Positions 1 through 12,166 of a stretch of 64,000 bases of DNA are shown here, in pieces. The notes under the pieces are model-generated. The model did not search any database. It had not been told where the DNA came from and saw only the letters and a list, made by a program, of their open reading frames with translations. Position numbers and translations under genes: made by a program. The stretch spans positions 9,486,001-9,550,000 of the forward strand of contig CAVNZM010000006.1 of NCBI GenBank assembly GCA_963693365.1. The letters run 5' to 3'. The number at the start of each line of letters is the position of its first letter. The stretch's first letter is position 1. This DNA comes from Amoebidium appalachense (Eukaryota > Ichthyosporea).

Positions 1-226
1 GTGGGTCTAGTGTGCAAGACGTCGTGTGATTGGACCCATATGTGCAGATGGAGGGTTGGGGTTAATTTTGGAGAGATGGTGAGGGAGAGTTGGTGGGAGT
101 TGTGTGGTGCCGATGAAGTGTTGTATTGTTTTCAAGGAATAGGTGGCCATATGGCAATCATAGATGCTATACTCAAATGTTCATTGCCCTAGCCCCTCCC
201 CTTCACGTCACTTACACACAGCTTTC

Positions 227-347
<121 letters not shown>

Positions 348-604
348 TTTTCGGAAGCCCTAGCCTGACATTCGGGATTACATCTTTTGCATTCTGTGGT
401 TATGCGCCCGTGCCTATTTTCTTTGTCTCTTCCTGGGCTTTCCTTTCTTTCGTTTTTTTTGGGGGGAGAGGGGGGGGGGGGGGGGGGAGGGGTTAAACTT
501 CATCCTTCCATGTTACGTGGGTGCTCTTTTTCATTGCTGATGAGATGACGGGGGATTCTCTTTTCTTTCTTCAAGTATGTAAATAGCACCACTGTTCACT
601 ATAG

Positions 605-631
605 CATCGGTAAATGCCTTTTCCGGGAGAA

Positions 632-667
<36 letters not shown>

Positions 668-963
668 CTTGCCACTAATAATCCCAATATGCAGGATCAT
701 CCCTGGGTTCATGGCCCAGGGGGGGGATTTTACGCAAAACAACGGCATGGGCGGCAAATCTATCTACGGGGAGAAGTTTCCAGACGAAAATTTCGAGCTG
801 AATCACACTGGCCCAGGTACGAAATAACAGTTTTGTGGTTTGTTGTTATCTAAAAAAAAAAGGAAAATATCCTTTGCTGTGCGTGAGACGTGCACTGATA
901 TTGTGGATCTTTCTGTTTCTTGTTTGGACTCTCAGTAGCCCCATGGAGTTTTGTATACACGGG

Positions 964-1001
<38 letters not shown>

Positions 1002-1067
1002 TCTGTGCTCCTCGAGTTCCCTCTTTGTACCTTTCTCCTTTTGCTTTCATGCTGTGTTGTTTCAGCT

Positions 1068-1116
<49 letters not shown>

Positions 1117-1423
1117 ACACACCTCCCCCCCACCTTCTCACCCCCCTCTTCCCCTTCTTAGCCTCCCCCCTCCCCTCCCCCCCCTTCTTTTAGGCTACCG
1201 ATAATCAATGAGTTGTCTCATTGCTAATCCCCACTGACTGTGTGTTTGCAGGGATTCTGTCTATGGCTAATGCTGGCCCCAACACTAACGGCTCACAGTT
1301 CTTCATCACATTTGCCTCTACCACCCATCTGAATAAGGTGAAAACCGAGGGAGGGGTTTCCTAGATGTGGTGGTGGTGGTGGTGGTGTGTGTAAATGCAC
1401 TGCCCCTCCGGGTTGAGAGAGGA

Positions 1424-1462
<39 letters not shown>

Positions 1463-1667
1463 GAGGGGGGTTTGTATATTCCTTTGGGGTGTGTTTGTGG
1501 TTATACAAGGGGGGATGTTCATGTCTTCGTTTCTGTGTTGTCGGCAGGGGGACGAGAATGTGTGGATCACTCAGGCACACACAAACACTTGATTGTTTTG
1601 TTTTAATTGTTTTTTATATTTTATGTTAGTTCTATTCCAATGTTGCTTTGGCAGGCGGGGCGGGGGG

Positions 1668-1703
<36 letters not shown>

Positions 1704-1948
1704 AGGGGAAGGCATTTTGCTGATTCTTATTTGAGAGCCCAAAGGCGGAAGTGGTCAGGAAAGGAAGAGGAAGGGGGGGGGGAGGGGGAGGAGGTCGTAA
1801 AGAACAGTGAGCTTCCTGGGGGGAAGTGTGGGTAAGGCAGAGGCGGTTAAGATCGCTTTGGTGTGCTCGTGTATGGCATGTTTTTCTGCAAGTGGGTGGA
1901 TGGATGCATGTCCTTTCGAGTCTGTGTGTGCATCCTGCGTGTGTGCCT

Positions 1949-1992
<44 letters not shown>

Positions 1993-2841
1993 ACGTGATG
2001 TATGTGTGTTTATGGAGAGAGGAGGAGGAAGAAGGGGGGGGAGGGGGGGGGAGGGGGGTCGACTTCACAACCAATTGACAATTTGTTCATGGAGATCGAT
2101 CATGGTTCATTCAATCCTCACGTATCTTCAACGTGTCTAGCCGTGCCCATATCATTATATAGATATGCCTGCACCGAATCTAACCCAACGTATATTTGCA
2201 GAAACACGTGGTGTTTGGCAATGTGGTCAGCGGCATGGATGTGCTGAAGGACATGGAGGCCGTAGGCACAAAGTTGACGGGTGCTCCTTCGTATGTGCAT
2301 TCCGTCCCCCTCCCCCCTCCCCCCCCCCCCCCCCCCTCCCTCCCGTCCGTCCCCCCCCCCCCCCCATCCCTCCCCAGCCGCGATTCCCCCGCTACCAAGC
2401 ATGAATTCATACGTGCAGAGCCTTTGCATAGTGCACGGGCACAAATTGCTCACCCCCTCCCCTCCCCCCCCCCCACCCACCCACCCATGAGCACACACGC
2501 ACACAGCCGCCTGGGTGGCCCCCCCACATACACTGCAGGGAGAGAGACATACGGATACGCACACGCGCATGCACACATCACACACTGGACACGTACTGCA
2601 CGTGTATCCACATAGACACATGGACATGTGGAACCCTTGCCCACCCACCTATCATAACCGCATGCACACAGTCTTTTGAGCACCACAGAGTACTCCTGGG
2701 TCATTGGTGGTTTGTGTTGTGCTGACATGGATGTCTCTGCACACCCACAGGGCCCGGGTAGTGATCAAGGACTGTGGAGAGCTGCCCCCTGATGCTGTGG
2801 TTGTGGAGGACAAGAAGAAGAAAAAGTCGGCATGGGACTAA
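605..2841 (+). CDS. Cyclophilin-type peptidyl-prolyl cis-trans isomerase, 3' part
   Basis: Catalyses cis-trans isomerisation of Xaa-Pro bonds; a cytosolic or nuclear cyclophilin A-like fold. Exons: 605-609 (5 nt), 695-816, 1252-1337, 2202-2290, 2751-2841; all junctions are GT-AG and phases close. The frame reads [45 protein letters not shown] and KKHVVFG, which hold the catalytic Arg of HRIIPGF and the Phe-Met, Gln, Asn and Phe positions of the active site. The Trp that in human cyclophilin A helps bind cyclosporin is His (codon 1326-1328). The tail is Lys-rich, [10 protein letters not shown], then TAA. The N-terminal half (about 50 residues in cyclophilin A) lies left of the window. Introns carry G/C homopolymers and (TG)n. 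The gene converges on the methyltransferase gene. Family assignment is certain; the microexon is inferred. Confidence 0.9.
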
Positions 2842-3038
2842 ACTGATTATGGTGTGGTCGAAGGATTTGATTGGTGGGTGTGTGATATGGCAGGCAGTTG
2901 AATGAAACCGTGTCCTACTTTTTCCCTGATCGCTTCTAAGCCATAGGTAAACGGGGAGAAGTAGTCACTATGCCCTCAACGTAGTCGAAAGTGATAGCGG
3001 CATGACCCTCCCCCCCCCCCCCCCCTCTCCCCCTTCCC

Positions 3039-3070
<32 letters not shown>

Positions 3071-3510
3071 TACCCCCCCACCCACCCACCCACCACCACC
3101 TCTACACACACATACACACTCACACAAACACACACATTATAATGTACACTAAGACAACCCAAGATCTAGGTATGTCTCCACAAGACACGGTGTACCGTTT
3201 TGTATGCAATGCATTACGGTTGCTTGGCCACTGTGTGCATGCACGTGATGGGACCCTTTGCACTGCAGCTGGATGCAGGGCTCGTCATGTAAACGTGTAC
3301 ACGTTCAGTCATTATGATTACGTTGATTTCGCCTGTTCGAAATATATTGAAGTCAATCGGCTAAAGTATCCTCTACCGTCTTTTGCCACGGTGTTCAGAG
3401 GGCCGTGCTTATAATTATGTCTGGCTCATGTGATCGCACACTTTCACATTGAATGTTTCGTATATGTATGTGTGCATGTGCTTGCCCGCACATGTGCAAT
3501 GTCATTCAGC

Positions 3511-3541
<31 letters not shown>

Positions 3542-4403
3542 CAACAACCCTGGCCCCCAAGATCTTCTCCTTGGTTCCACAGAAGAGCTTTTCTCAGGAA
3601 TTTTTCGTGTGTGTGTGAGTGTGTGCGTATGTGTTGTGTGTGGTGGTGGTGATGGTGGTTGTGGGGGGAGGAGGAGGGGGGGGGGGGGGGGTTTGAATGC
3701 GTCAAAAAGTACGAAGTACACAAGAACAAACGGATAACACGATGCAGAATGCAAGCCATACATCATTGAAAGAGTATGCATAATAAGCAGAGCCCATCCT
3801 CAGGGGGGGCCCACGTCATCCACAGTACCCGAGTTTCGAGTTAAAGTTGCAGCAGTAAGCAGAAGCAAGAAAAATATAGATAGGAACTCAGGAGACGGGG
3901 CTTCTAGGAAGCTCCCCCGGGGAGGTTGCACTTTCGCTTGGTAGATACAAATGAACAAGGCATCAGATTCTTCGGATCCGAGATATAATATCTGTGTACG
4001 CGGTGTATGGGCCATCTGCTTATACAAGAAGCAGCCAGTACACTGAGATCCTGTGCTAGCGCTATTGATTTAGAATAGGTCTAATATCATTTCACATGAA
4101 TGTTAAGGCTGTACACTCACGATTTATGGGCGGCGTGGTTCGATCATTCGTGCTTTCATTCGGCATAGTCTTACATAAAATTCAAGCTAGGGGCATTGGA
4201 ATATCTCATACAAGTGCACGTTAACATATCTGATTCGTAACGGCAACACTTCAATAACACTATTGTGAGTGAAAGCCAAAAAACAACAACAATCAAAGCA
4301 CAGCCATGATCGTTAAACTGTATGTCACTGACTTCCCCTTCAACTAATCATCTACTTGAAGGGCCTTTTCTCCTACCACTACACTCTGCAGTAGATTCCG
4401 TCT
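2842..4403. other. Convergent intergenic spacer with C tracts and a family A repeat
   Basis: Spacer between the 3' ends of the cyclophilin and methyltransferase genes. It holds a C-rich block (3009-3070), C and G tracts near 3510-3540 and 3670-3690, the family A copy at 3692-3842, and otherwise unique AT-balanced sequence. I found no convincing gene and no clean AATAAA for either flanking gene. Confidence 0.7.
3692..3842 (+). repeat. Family A dispersed repeat, copy 1
   Basis: Begins TTTGAATGCGTCAAAAAGTA directly after a G tract and continues through CGGATAACACGATGCAGAAT, GTATGCATAATAAGCAGAGC and a second G run, then CACGTCATCCACAGTACCCG. The inverted copy at 37021-37168 matches it over this whole length, including the part beyond the inner G run, so this is close to a full-length unit. 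Confidence 0.85.
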
Positions 4404-6522
4404 CTATGGCAGCACTTGCGACCTCCTATCATCAAACAAATAGTCCATCAAACACCTTGCCACCAGCACATTGAGTGAGTTGCCGAGCAGCCTGTATGCC
4501 ACCTTGGTGGATATGCTGGGAGGGAAGTTGAAGGTCTCGGGCAGGCAGTGCAGCCGTGCTATCTCTCTCTCGGTGAAGTAGCGCACACCAAGGGACATGA
4601 TCCGGTCACCACTTTGCGTCATTTCCTCGTCACAATCTGACAGAGAGATATGGGTACGATCAGTGGTGGGTGAAGAAAGAATAGCAGGCACTGATGGAGG
4701 TGAAGTGCAAATGCGCGAGCACGATTTGTGTGTAGAGTGGGGGTGGAAGGGAGAGAGAGAGGGGTGTGGAGGAGGGGGGGGGATGCATGTGTGTGTGTGT
4801 GTAAGTGTGTGGGTGTGTGTGTGTCACGTGTGCATGTGTGCGTGTGCCCCCCGTGTATGTGGATTTATATCATAAAAATAGTAGAGAGTGAAGGACAGGA
4901 AAAGGGCAAGGACAGGGAAGGAGGTTGGGCATTAGAGCTCACATGCGGCACGTTGAGACCCACCTGGCTCGAAGGCTCTGTCGGCATCCTTCCTTGCCTG
5001 CACCAAGGCCAGATGGCTGTCAAACACCTCTTTGTACTGTGACGGTGGAGGGGAAACGACATGCAGGGTTAGATGGCAAGTAAAAAGGGAGGTCAAGAAA
5101 GAGGGGGGGGGGAGGGGGGGGGGGGGGGGAGGGGGGAGGGGAGGGGGGGGGGGATTGGTGGGCGGGGTTAGGTCGTTGGGTGGTGTGTATGTGCGTGCGT
5201 GTGTGCATGGAGTGTGTGCAGGTGTGCGCTCATGCGAGTGTGTGTCCATGTATGTGTGCGTGCTGGTGGTGTGTGTCTGGGAGGTGTGTGTGTATGGGGA
5301 GGGGGGGCGAGGGGGAGTGTTGGTGCTTTCCCAAGAAGCCCCTGCTCATCACACTGCCATTGCACCACTACCTTCCCCTCCATACGACATCAATAACGGA
5401 ACTACTTGCAACACTCGTACAGTCCCACGTCAAACTCTCAAGCCTTCTGCAAGCGAAGTAATCACAAAACTGCACTTATTTCATACATTGAAGACATACA
5501 CAGATGGAAGAAAGAGGCACCCACTATCCCCACTTAGTGTGTTGGGACACACATGTGCCTGCACAGTGACATGTGCATTGAGGGGCCACTCACCGGCTGG
5601 CTAAGGTTGGCCTGCAGCACTGAGCCTGTGCCCTCCACATAGTGCGCATATCTGCAGGTGGGCCAGGGGCCAATAACATTGCATAATATATCCCTCCCAC
5701 CCTACCCTCCACCATCCGTTCGACACACACACACACACACCAGCACACACGCACGCACACACACAGCAGCATGCGCGCACGCACGCACGCACGCACGTAT
5801 GCACATACAACCGCACACCACAAAGAACATCATTTGCTTCTACCCACCCACAATCCCTCCTCAAATGTCGCTGCAAGTGAACTTGGTGTGTGGGTGGGGG
5901 AGTGAGGGGGGAGGGGGGATTTGAATGCGTCATAAAGTACGAGGCACACATGAGTAACGGATAACACGATGCAGAGTGCAAACCATACATACAGAGTATG
6001 CATAATAAGCAAAGCCCTTCCTCGGGGGGGGGGGGGGGGGGGGGGGGGGGGGTACTCACGCCTTTGTAAAACAGCACGATCTCCTGTCTGTTGGGAGCAC
6101 AATATCTGCAGGGGACACATCAGAAATGAACCCCTCACATGTGAATCCCTACATGCCCGTGATTGTTATTTGCAGCAAGACATACAATGTCACCATGTGT
6201 CCCCTTACATCGAATGCCTATGTGCGCTTAACCTCGCTTAAAGGCCCCCCCTCTCCCCCCTCCCCCCACCCCCCTCTCCCCCGGAGCACAATTTTGAACT
6301 CTTTAATCACTACCTATTGCTCATGAAAACACGCTACATTTCTTATTGGAAAAAAAAAACACAACGGGGTGTTAGGTCCCTCCCCCTCTTCCCTCCCCAC
6401 ACACACACACACACACACCACCATGTCCATCTCCCTCCCAGCGCCCCCCGCCCTCCCCTCCCCCTCACACACACACACACACGCACACACAGAGAGAGAG
6501 ACACACACAGAGACACACGCGC

Positions 6523-6575
<53 letters not shown>

Positions 6576-7291
6576 CACCTACCCATCAGTGCGCCCTTTG
6601 ACAGCATGATCTTCCTGGGCACATAGTAGGTCTCCGGCACCCCCCCCACCTCCACATACTCCCCTATGGCCTTAGGCACACTTATGCCAGGCAGCTGGGT
6701 GTCGTCTGCATCATCCTCCCCCACCCCCCCATAATCCTCCACAGACTCAAAGTGGGGGTCACCGGGTATGTGCCGCAGCACCGTGCCTGTCGGTGGGTGC
6801 CGGAATGCAAGGGGACTCTTTTTGGCCTGTGCGCGTAAAGGTTGGATCATGAGTCCTGGCATGGCATGGTCGTAACCACGTGTCTACAAATGATGATTTG
6901 TGATGGTGAGGGAAAAGAAAGTGCGAAGGGGGGGGGGGGGGGGGGGGGAGGGGGAGGGGGGGGGGGGGGGGGGGGAGGGGCTGATGGGAGGGAAAAGCAG
7001 AAGGGGTGAGGGAGGGGAGGGGAATGGGTGGGGAACGGAAGTAGAGGGAGGGGAACGGACGGGATTGGGAGAGGAAAGGGAAGGGGGGAACGGGGGAGGA
7101 CGGGGAAGGGGCTTGCGAGTGGGCAGAAAAGGGGGAGGAGGAAAAGGGAATGAGATGAGAAAGGGCACCCGGGGAGGAGGGGGGGGGGGGGGAAGGAATG
7201 GGAGGAAGGGGGGGGGGGGGGGGAGAGGGAAAGGAATGGGAGGGAGGGGGGGGGGGGGGGGGGATAGTGGGGGTTCTTTACTGCCCACATG

Positions 7292-7332
<41 letters not shown>

Positions 7333-7388
7333 CGCGCTCACACACGCACAGGCGCTTGTGTGAGTTTTTGTGTGTGTGTGGGGGGGGT

Positions 7389-7423
<35 letters not shown>

Positions 7424-10400
7424 GGGGGGGGAGGGGGAGGGAGGGAGGGGCGTGTGCGTGCGTCCTTGCGTGTGCGTGTGCATGCGTGTGTGTGTATGTG
7501 TGTGCGTGTGTGTCTGCGCACACACACGCTCCTGTGCATGTGTGTGACCATGCACAGGTTGATGGGCGAATGGGTATGTGGTTGTGTGTGTGTGAAGGGG
7601 GGTTGTGTAGATGGCGAGACGTGAGTGAGCGATTGAGTGTGTGTGTGTGCGCGCGCGGGCGTGTCCGTGTGAGCATATACTTGATTTGGGCCCAAGGGCC
7701 CGGGAGGGGGGGGGGGGGGGGGGGGGGGAGTGTTGCTCACCACCAGGAAGTAGCGCAAACGAGAATTAGGCACACCAAACTGGCGGGGGGTCAGAAGAAA
7801 CTCCTGCCACGTGTAGCCACAGCTGCCCAGCACACCCAGCAGGTACTGGTGTGTGTCTGACACCTGTGTAGTGTATACAGTGAGCGGTGGCGTCATCCAC
7901 ACTATAGGCTACATCCCTGAACCTGCAAATGCACATAGATGGATCATGGGTGCTTGTAGCTACCGTACCAGTTTCCTTCTACCAGTAATATTAAGCGTGC
8001 ATAAGCAAAACAGGACAAAGAAGAATTTCCTTTGGTTGTTTTTTGCATACAAACACACCATAGCTCTCCTGACACATATCAACATAGTAGGGGTTGGCCC
8101 ACCTCGAATCCTTTAACGTTCTCAATGAGGATATACGATGGGGGGTGCTGCATCTTGGGCAGCATATCCATCAGATACTTAAAGCTCTTGGATCGGGTGT
8201 CTTCCGACCCCATCTGCTTGCCTGTGCGTGTGTGGGTGCGTATGTGGATGTGTGTGCGTGGGGGGAGGGGAAGGGGGGGGGGGGGGGGGGAGGGGAGGGG
8301 GGAGTGAGTGAGTGTGGGTGTGTGGGTGTGTGGGTGCGTGCGTGCTTGAGTGGGAGGGTGTGTGTGCGTGTGTGTGTGGGGGGGAGGGGGGGGGGCGGGG
8401 GGGATGGGTGTGGGTGTGCGGCATGAACCCGTGAGTGTGTGTGTGTGTGTAGTGGTAGTGAAATGGGGGGGGGGGGGGGAGGAGGAGAGGGGGGGGGGGG
8501 GGGGAGGGGGGAGGGTATTTGCCCATATACATGTGTGTGCATGTGTGTGTGCGTGGGCGCGCGTGCACATATGCTGAAGTACAGGGAAACATATGATGAA
8601 GTAATACACAGGCTGCATGCGGATGTGTGTGCTTGTTCGTGTGTATGATGTCCCCCCCCCCCCCCCCCCTCCCCAAACCATTCCCCCCCCCCCCCCCCCC
8701 CCCCCCCCCCAACCACCACCACCACCCACCCACCCACACCACCCGCCCTTGCCCTCCACAAACACATACAGGCATGCACACACATCACACACGCGCTGCT
8801 CCCCCTACCATTTCCCCCCCCACCCCCACCACCCCCATCCCTCCCCTCCCCCTCCTCCCCCCCCCCTGTGCAGCCATACGCAGACCACTCCACCTTCCGC
8901 ATCCTGCTGTGCTCACCATCATCGCCCATCCACCCTCTGCTCGGACCAACCCCTTCTCTATTTCCCATCCTCTCTCCATACCCCCACTCCCTCTCCGAAA
9001 CAATCACCATAGACACTGCCTGCCTCTGTCCTACCCACGTGCATAACCTCCCACGTTCACAGCAGGAACACGGCATGACCGACCTTGCCGTGTGTACGGC
9101 TGGCACGGTGGAGACATGAAGAATGCATCGGCCTTCATCCTGTCGTACTGCGCTATGGGTATGGCCTCGATGTTGCGCTGCAGGCACACCACACGTTACA
9201 CACCCGCCAATACAAACTGCACCGTATGACCACATGATCATGCCCATTAACACTCCTTTTCTCCCCGCTCGGCAATACCTAGAACCCTCTCTGTCCCCTT
9301 AACTCTCATGATAATTGTCAACTGATATATACAGGATCTTGATAAGACCCCCCTTCCCTCACCCCCCCCCCCCCCCCCCCCCCGAAAATATCAAAGCATA
9401 CTTTAATCCTCCCCCCCCCCCCCCCGTAACCACTACACACACAAACGCATGTCTTATGGCAATCTACCGACATGGCCCCCATTCTTCCCCCTTTCACTAT
9501 TAAAGGAACCCCCACCGTTCGGAGCGCTACGCCTCCACCGATCTGTCTCCCTCCCTCCCGTTCACCACCATTAAGCCCCCTCCACCATCACGGATGTATG
9601 AGACCACATTAAGAACATGTACGAGATATTGGGTGAGCGTTCACACAAGCACAAGGAACAGAAAGTTCCTCCTCCCATCCGCCTCCCCCCTGCACAAAAA
9701 CTACAGACTTCATACCTGATAAAGCTTTGTGTCCTTGAAATTGTGTCGATAAACATCATTTGCCTGCAGAAAACCCAACCAGACCACAGTCATCGGTATG
9801 TTTTCCACTTTTCAATGTAGCGGTACTCACACCTGCTTTAGAACATGTGCACAGGTAGGTGTGGAGTGTGGGGAGAGGGCGGGCGCCCTGGGGTGGTGGT
9901 GGTGGTGGGGGGGGGGGGAGGGGGGAAAGGGGGAGGGGGAGGGGGGGGAGGGGGGGGGATCGAGGTTGGTGGTACAGATATTCTTTTGTTCCGTTGGCCT
10001 GGAAGGGGGAGGGGGGGGGGGGGGGGGGGGGAAGGGGGGAAGGGGGGGAAGGGCAGCACTGAGGTGAGGGGGCCCCAAGTACCAGTATGAGCTTCTATGC
10101 CAGACTACCGTCACTGTTTGCATACTTGTTGGGTACAACCTCATACCCGGGGGAAAGTAATGAATGACCATCCTTTACATCGCTATGCACATTAAACGAA
10201 AAACCGGCAAGACGATGGGTCCTACGTTTTGCTATTGGAACCTAGTTCCAAGTGATGTGCAAAGACGTCAACAACCAAGCAAGGGCACAGGCCAAGAGAG
10301 AGGAATGGACAGGGAGGGTGGTACGCTCTGCGGAGAGAAAGGGCACAGAGGCAGGGGGAGGGGGGGGGGGGACTGGAGAGGGGAGGAAAGGGCGGTAGGG

Positions 10401-10930
10401 CCGGGGGGGGAGGGGGGGGGGGAGGGGAGGGGGGGGGAGGGGGGAGGGGCGGTTGGCAGAAAGGACGGAGTGAGGGGGGCGGGGAGAAAGCTCACCGAGG
10501 TGTTAATTTCAAATGCCCCGACAACACTCCCGGCAGCAGAGCACTGGGAAAAAGCATGATGCTGTGTAGTGGGAGAGCCTCGTCAGCCAAAGTGAAGGAG
10601 AAAAAAAAATTAATAGACGCCCAAGCCTGCGTGCCAATCAATTTGAATAGCTTCCCGTGGCCGCTTAACGAAAAAACAGTGGTTGAAACCCTTGAGTAAT
10701 GGAGAGAACCTCCAGGAAAAGGAAAGAAAACGCTACACAGCATGGAGTAGTATGAAGGGGAACTTGAAAAATAGTAAGATGGACACGGAGGAGGAGAACG
10801 CGCGGGGAGGAGCGGGGGGGGGGAAGGGGGGAGAGGGAGAGAGGAGGGGAGGGGGGAGGGGGGGGGGGGGGGGAGGGGAGGGGCGAGACTGGGGGGGGGG
10901 GGGGGAGGGGGGGACGGGGGAGGGGGGGGA

Positions 10931-10998
<68 letters not shown>

Positions 10999-11244
10999 GC
11001 GGGAACGGCTTTGGAAGAACTGGTGATGGACATTGATGGGGAGACAGCCAGAAAACAAAGGGAGGGAAGGCGGGAAGGATTAAGACACTAAAGGAGTGCC
11101 GAATGAACATGGGTGGGGTTGTAGGTGAGGGGAGAAGCTTAGAAGGCTGAAGTGTGCGCACCCCATGGTGCTGCTTTTGGTGATACTTACAAAGGCACCA
11201 ATGCCGCTGTAGAACTCCAACGCCCTTAACTGCCTTTCTGCCAT
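4404..11244 (-). CDS. TRDMT1: DNMT2/TRDMT1-type tRNA (cytosine-5) methyltransferase
   Basis: The family transfers a methyl group from S-adenosylmethionine to C38 of tRNA-Asp and related tRNAs. Exons in transcript order: 11244-11191, 10561-10496, 9763-9716, 9177-9084, 8221-8103, 7863-7741, 6826-6583, 6105-6060, 5651-5594, 5036-4964, 4636-4404. They sum to 1158 nt, 385 residues, close to the 391 of the human protein, and every phase closes. Motif I is [14 protein letters not shown]; motif IV is [11 protein letters not shown] with the catalytic Cys; ENVKGFE is motif [13 protein letters not shown] is motif [23 protein letters not shown] holds the DNMT2-specific CFT signature; [13 protein letters not shown] is motif X. 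The start ATG directly precedes [13 protein letters not shown]. No extra N-terminal domain is present, so it is not a DNMT1/3 enzyme. Introns hold G/C tracts, (TG)n and a family A repeat. All catalytic motifs are intact. Confidence 0.95.
5920..6024 (+). repeat. Family A dispersed repeat, copy 2
   Basis: TTTGAATGCGTCATAAAGTA through CGGATAACACGATGCAGAGT and GTATGCATAATAAGCAAAGC, bracketed by a G-rich run at 5904-5918 and a G tract at 6025-6051. It lies in a methyltransferase intron, antisense to that gene, and its right-hand G tract ends only a few bases from the exon at 6060-6105. Confidence 0.85.
6533..6571. repeat. (CA)n microsatellite next to a splice donor
   Basis: CA repeat in the methyltransferase intron. 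On the coding (minus) strand it is a TG repeat beginning about a dozen bases after the donor of the exon ending at 6583. Confidence 0.85.
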
Positions 11245-11415
11245 TTTTCATCACCCTGGGGTTGAAACAAAAAAGAGGAAGACTCGGACCGTTCACGGCG
11301 CTCAGCTCTTGGCAAAGCACATGTGTTCTGGTAGGCGCTCCCTGGCTACGTACGACTTCGTTCGACTCTAGTCTGGTCAGCTGGTGGTGCACGCCGAACC
11401 AATCGATTCTTCCAA

Positions 11416-11520
11416 CATGACGTCACTGGCAGTTGAGCTTCCGGAGAAGTGGCACACCACCGTGCAGACCGGCCGTGATACTCACGGCTCTCTCCAGGTA
11501 CATGTTTAGAGAGCCGTGCA
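11416..11520. promoter_or_regulatory. Candidate divergent promoter element: CRE-like site and hairpin
   Basis: Lies 170-275 bp upstream of the methyltransferase ATG. TGACGTCA at 11418-11425 is a perfect CRE/ATF-type palindrome. CACGGCTCTCT (11483-11493) and AGAGAGCCGTG (11508-11518) form a perfect 11-bp inverted repeat with a 14-nt loop. A CCAAT pentamer sits at about 11398. A short plus-strand frame begins inside the CRE and reaches a possible donor at 11504, but I found no downstream exon. The promoter role is inferred from position. Confidence 0.4.
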
Positions 11521-12010
11521 CACCACGCCTGCACGTCCATATGAATGCTACCGCTCTGCACTCAATACGACCTAAACTAGAAGTGTTCGTACATGATATT
11601 ATTATGCATTGTTGTCGTACCTGTTGTTTGGATACGATATATGACATCGACTCGAATGTAAATTAGGGGGATCTATGCTTAGGTCTTGGTATACAATCAC
11701 AGAGAACACCACATTTGCCTATGAAAATCATGAGGTAAATAGAGTGTACGGTGATTCCTATAAAAAATGCTATAACTTTTCTTCATCTATTTAACTTGCT
11801 TTGATTATCAATCATTGTGCCTCCACAGCTATCGTGCTGTCAGGATTTACAAGAGTTTCATTTTGTTCTTTTTCATTAAAGCCCCCAGGCTAAACCATTT
11901 TCGTTTGCCAATCGATTTATTCGACCAATCACTATATGGAATGCTGCATTCCTGGAACAGTTATTCAAAAGTGATTGGCTAACGCTTCGGGACCAACTTT
12001 GACTCCAGGG

Positions 12011-12017
12011 TATAAAA
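12011..12017 (+). promoter_or_regulatory. TATA box of the secreted amidase gene
   Basis: TATAAAA lies 156 bp upstream of the start codon. Inverted and direct CCAAT-type pentamers lie further upstream (ACCAATCAC near 11924, GATTGGC near 11973). The rest of 11521-12010 is unique AT-rich sequence with no gene that I can see. Confidence 0.65.
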
Positions 12018-12166
12018 CCAGATTCTTGACTTAGCCTTGCTCAGACATGCACATGCACAATTGCATATGTACCTACAAGAAATCCAGTTCACACTCACTG
12101 ACGCTGTGACTTGCGTTTTATTTTGCTTATCCATTAAAACAGCGCAAGCATACTTCGTTTTCGACA

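Noticed and set aside
3142-3414. 90-codon plus-strand open frame between the cyclophilin and methyltransferase genes
   Set aside because: Mixed but unfamiliar composition, no family resemblance, no promoter or poly(A) context, and it overlaps the cyclophilin 3' flank.
6884-7902. Long open frames rich in Pro, Gly, His/Thr or Cys/Val on both strands
   Set aside because: They are translations of C or G tracts and of (CA)n/(TG)n inside methyltransferase introns; the same pattern recurs across the window in all frames.
11346-11561. 71-codon minus-strand frame upstream of the methyltransferase
   Set aside because: It overlaps the CRE and hairpin region, has no splice or family support, and the methyltransferase start at 11244 is independently clear.
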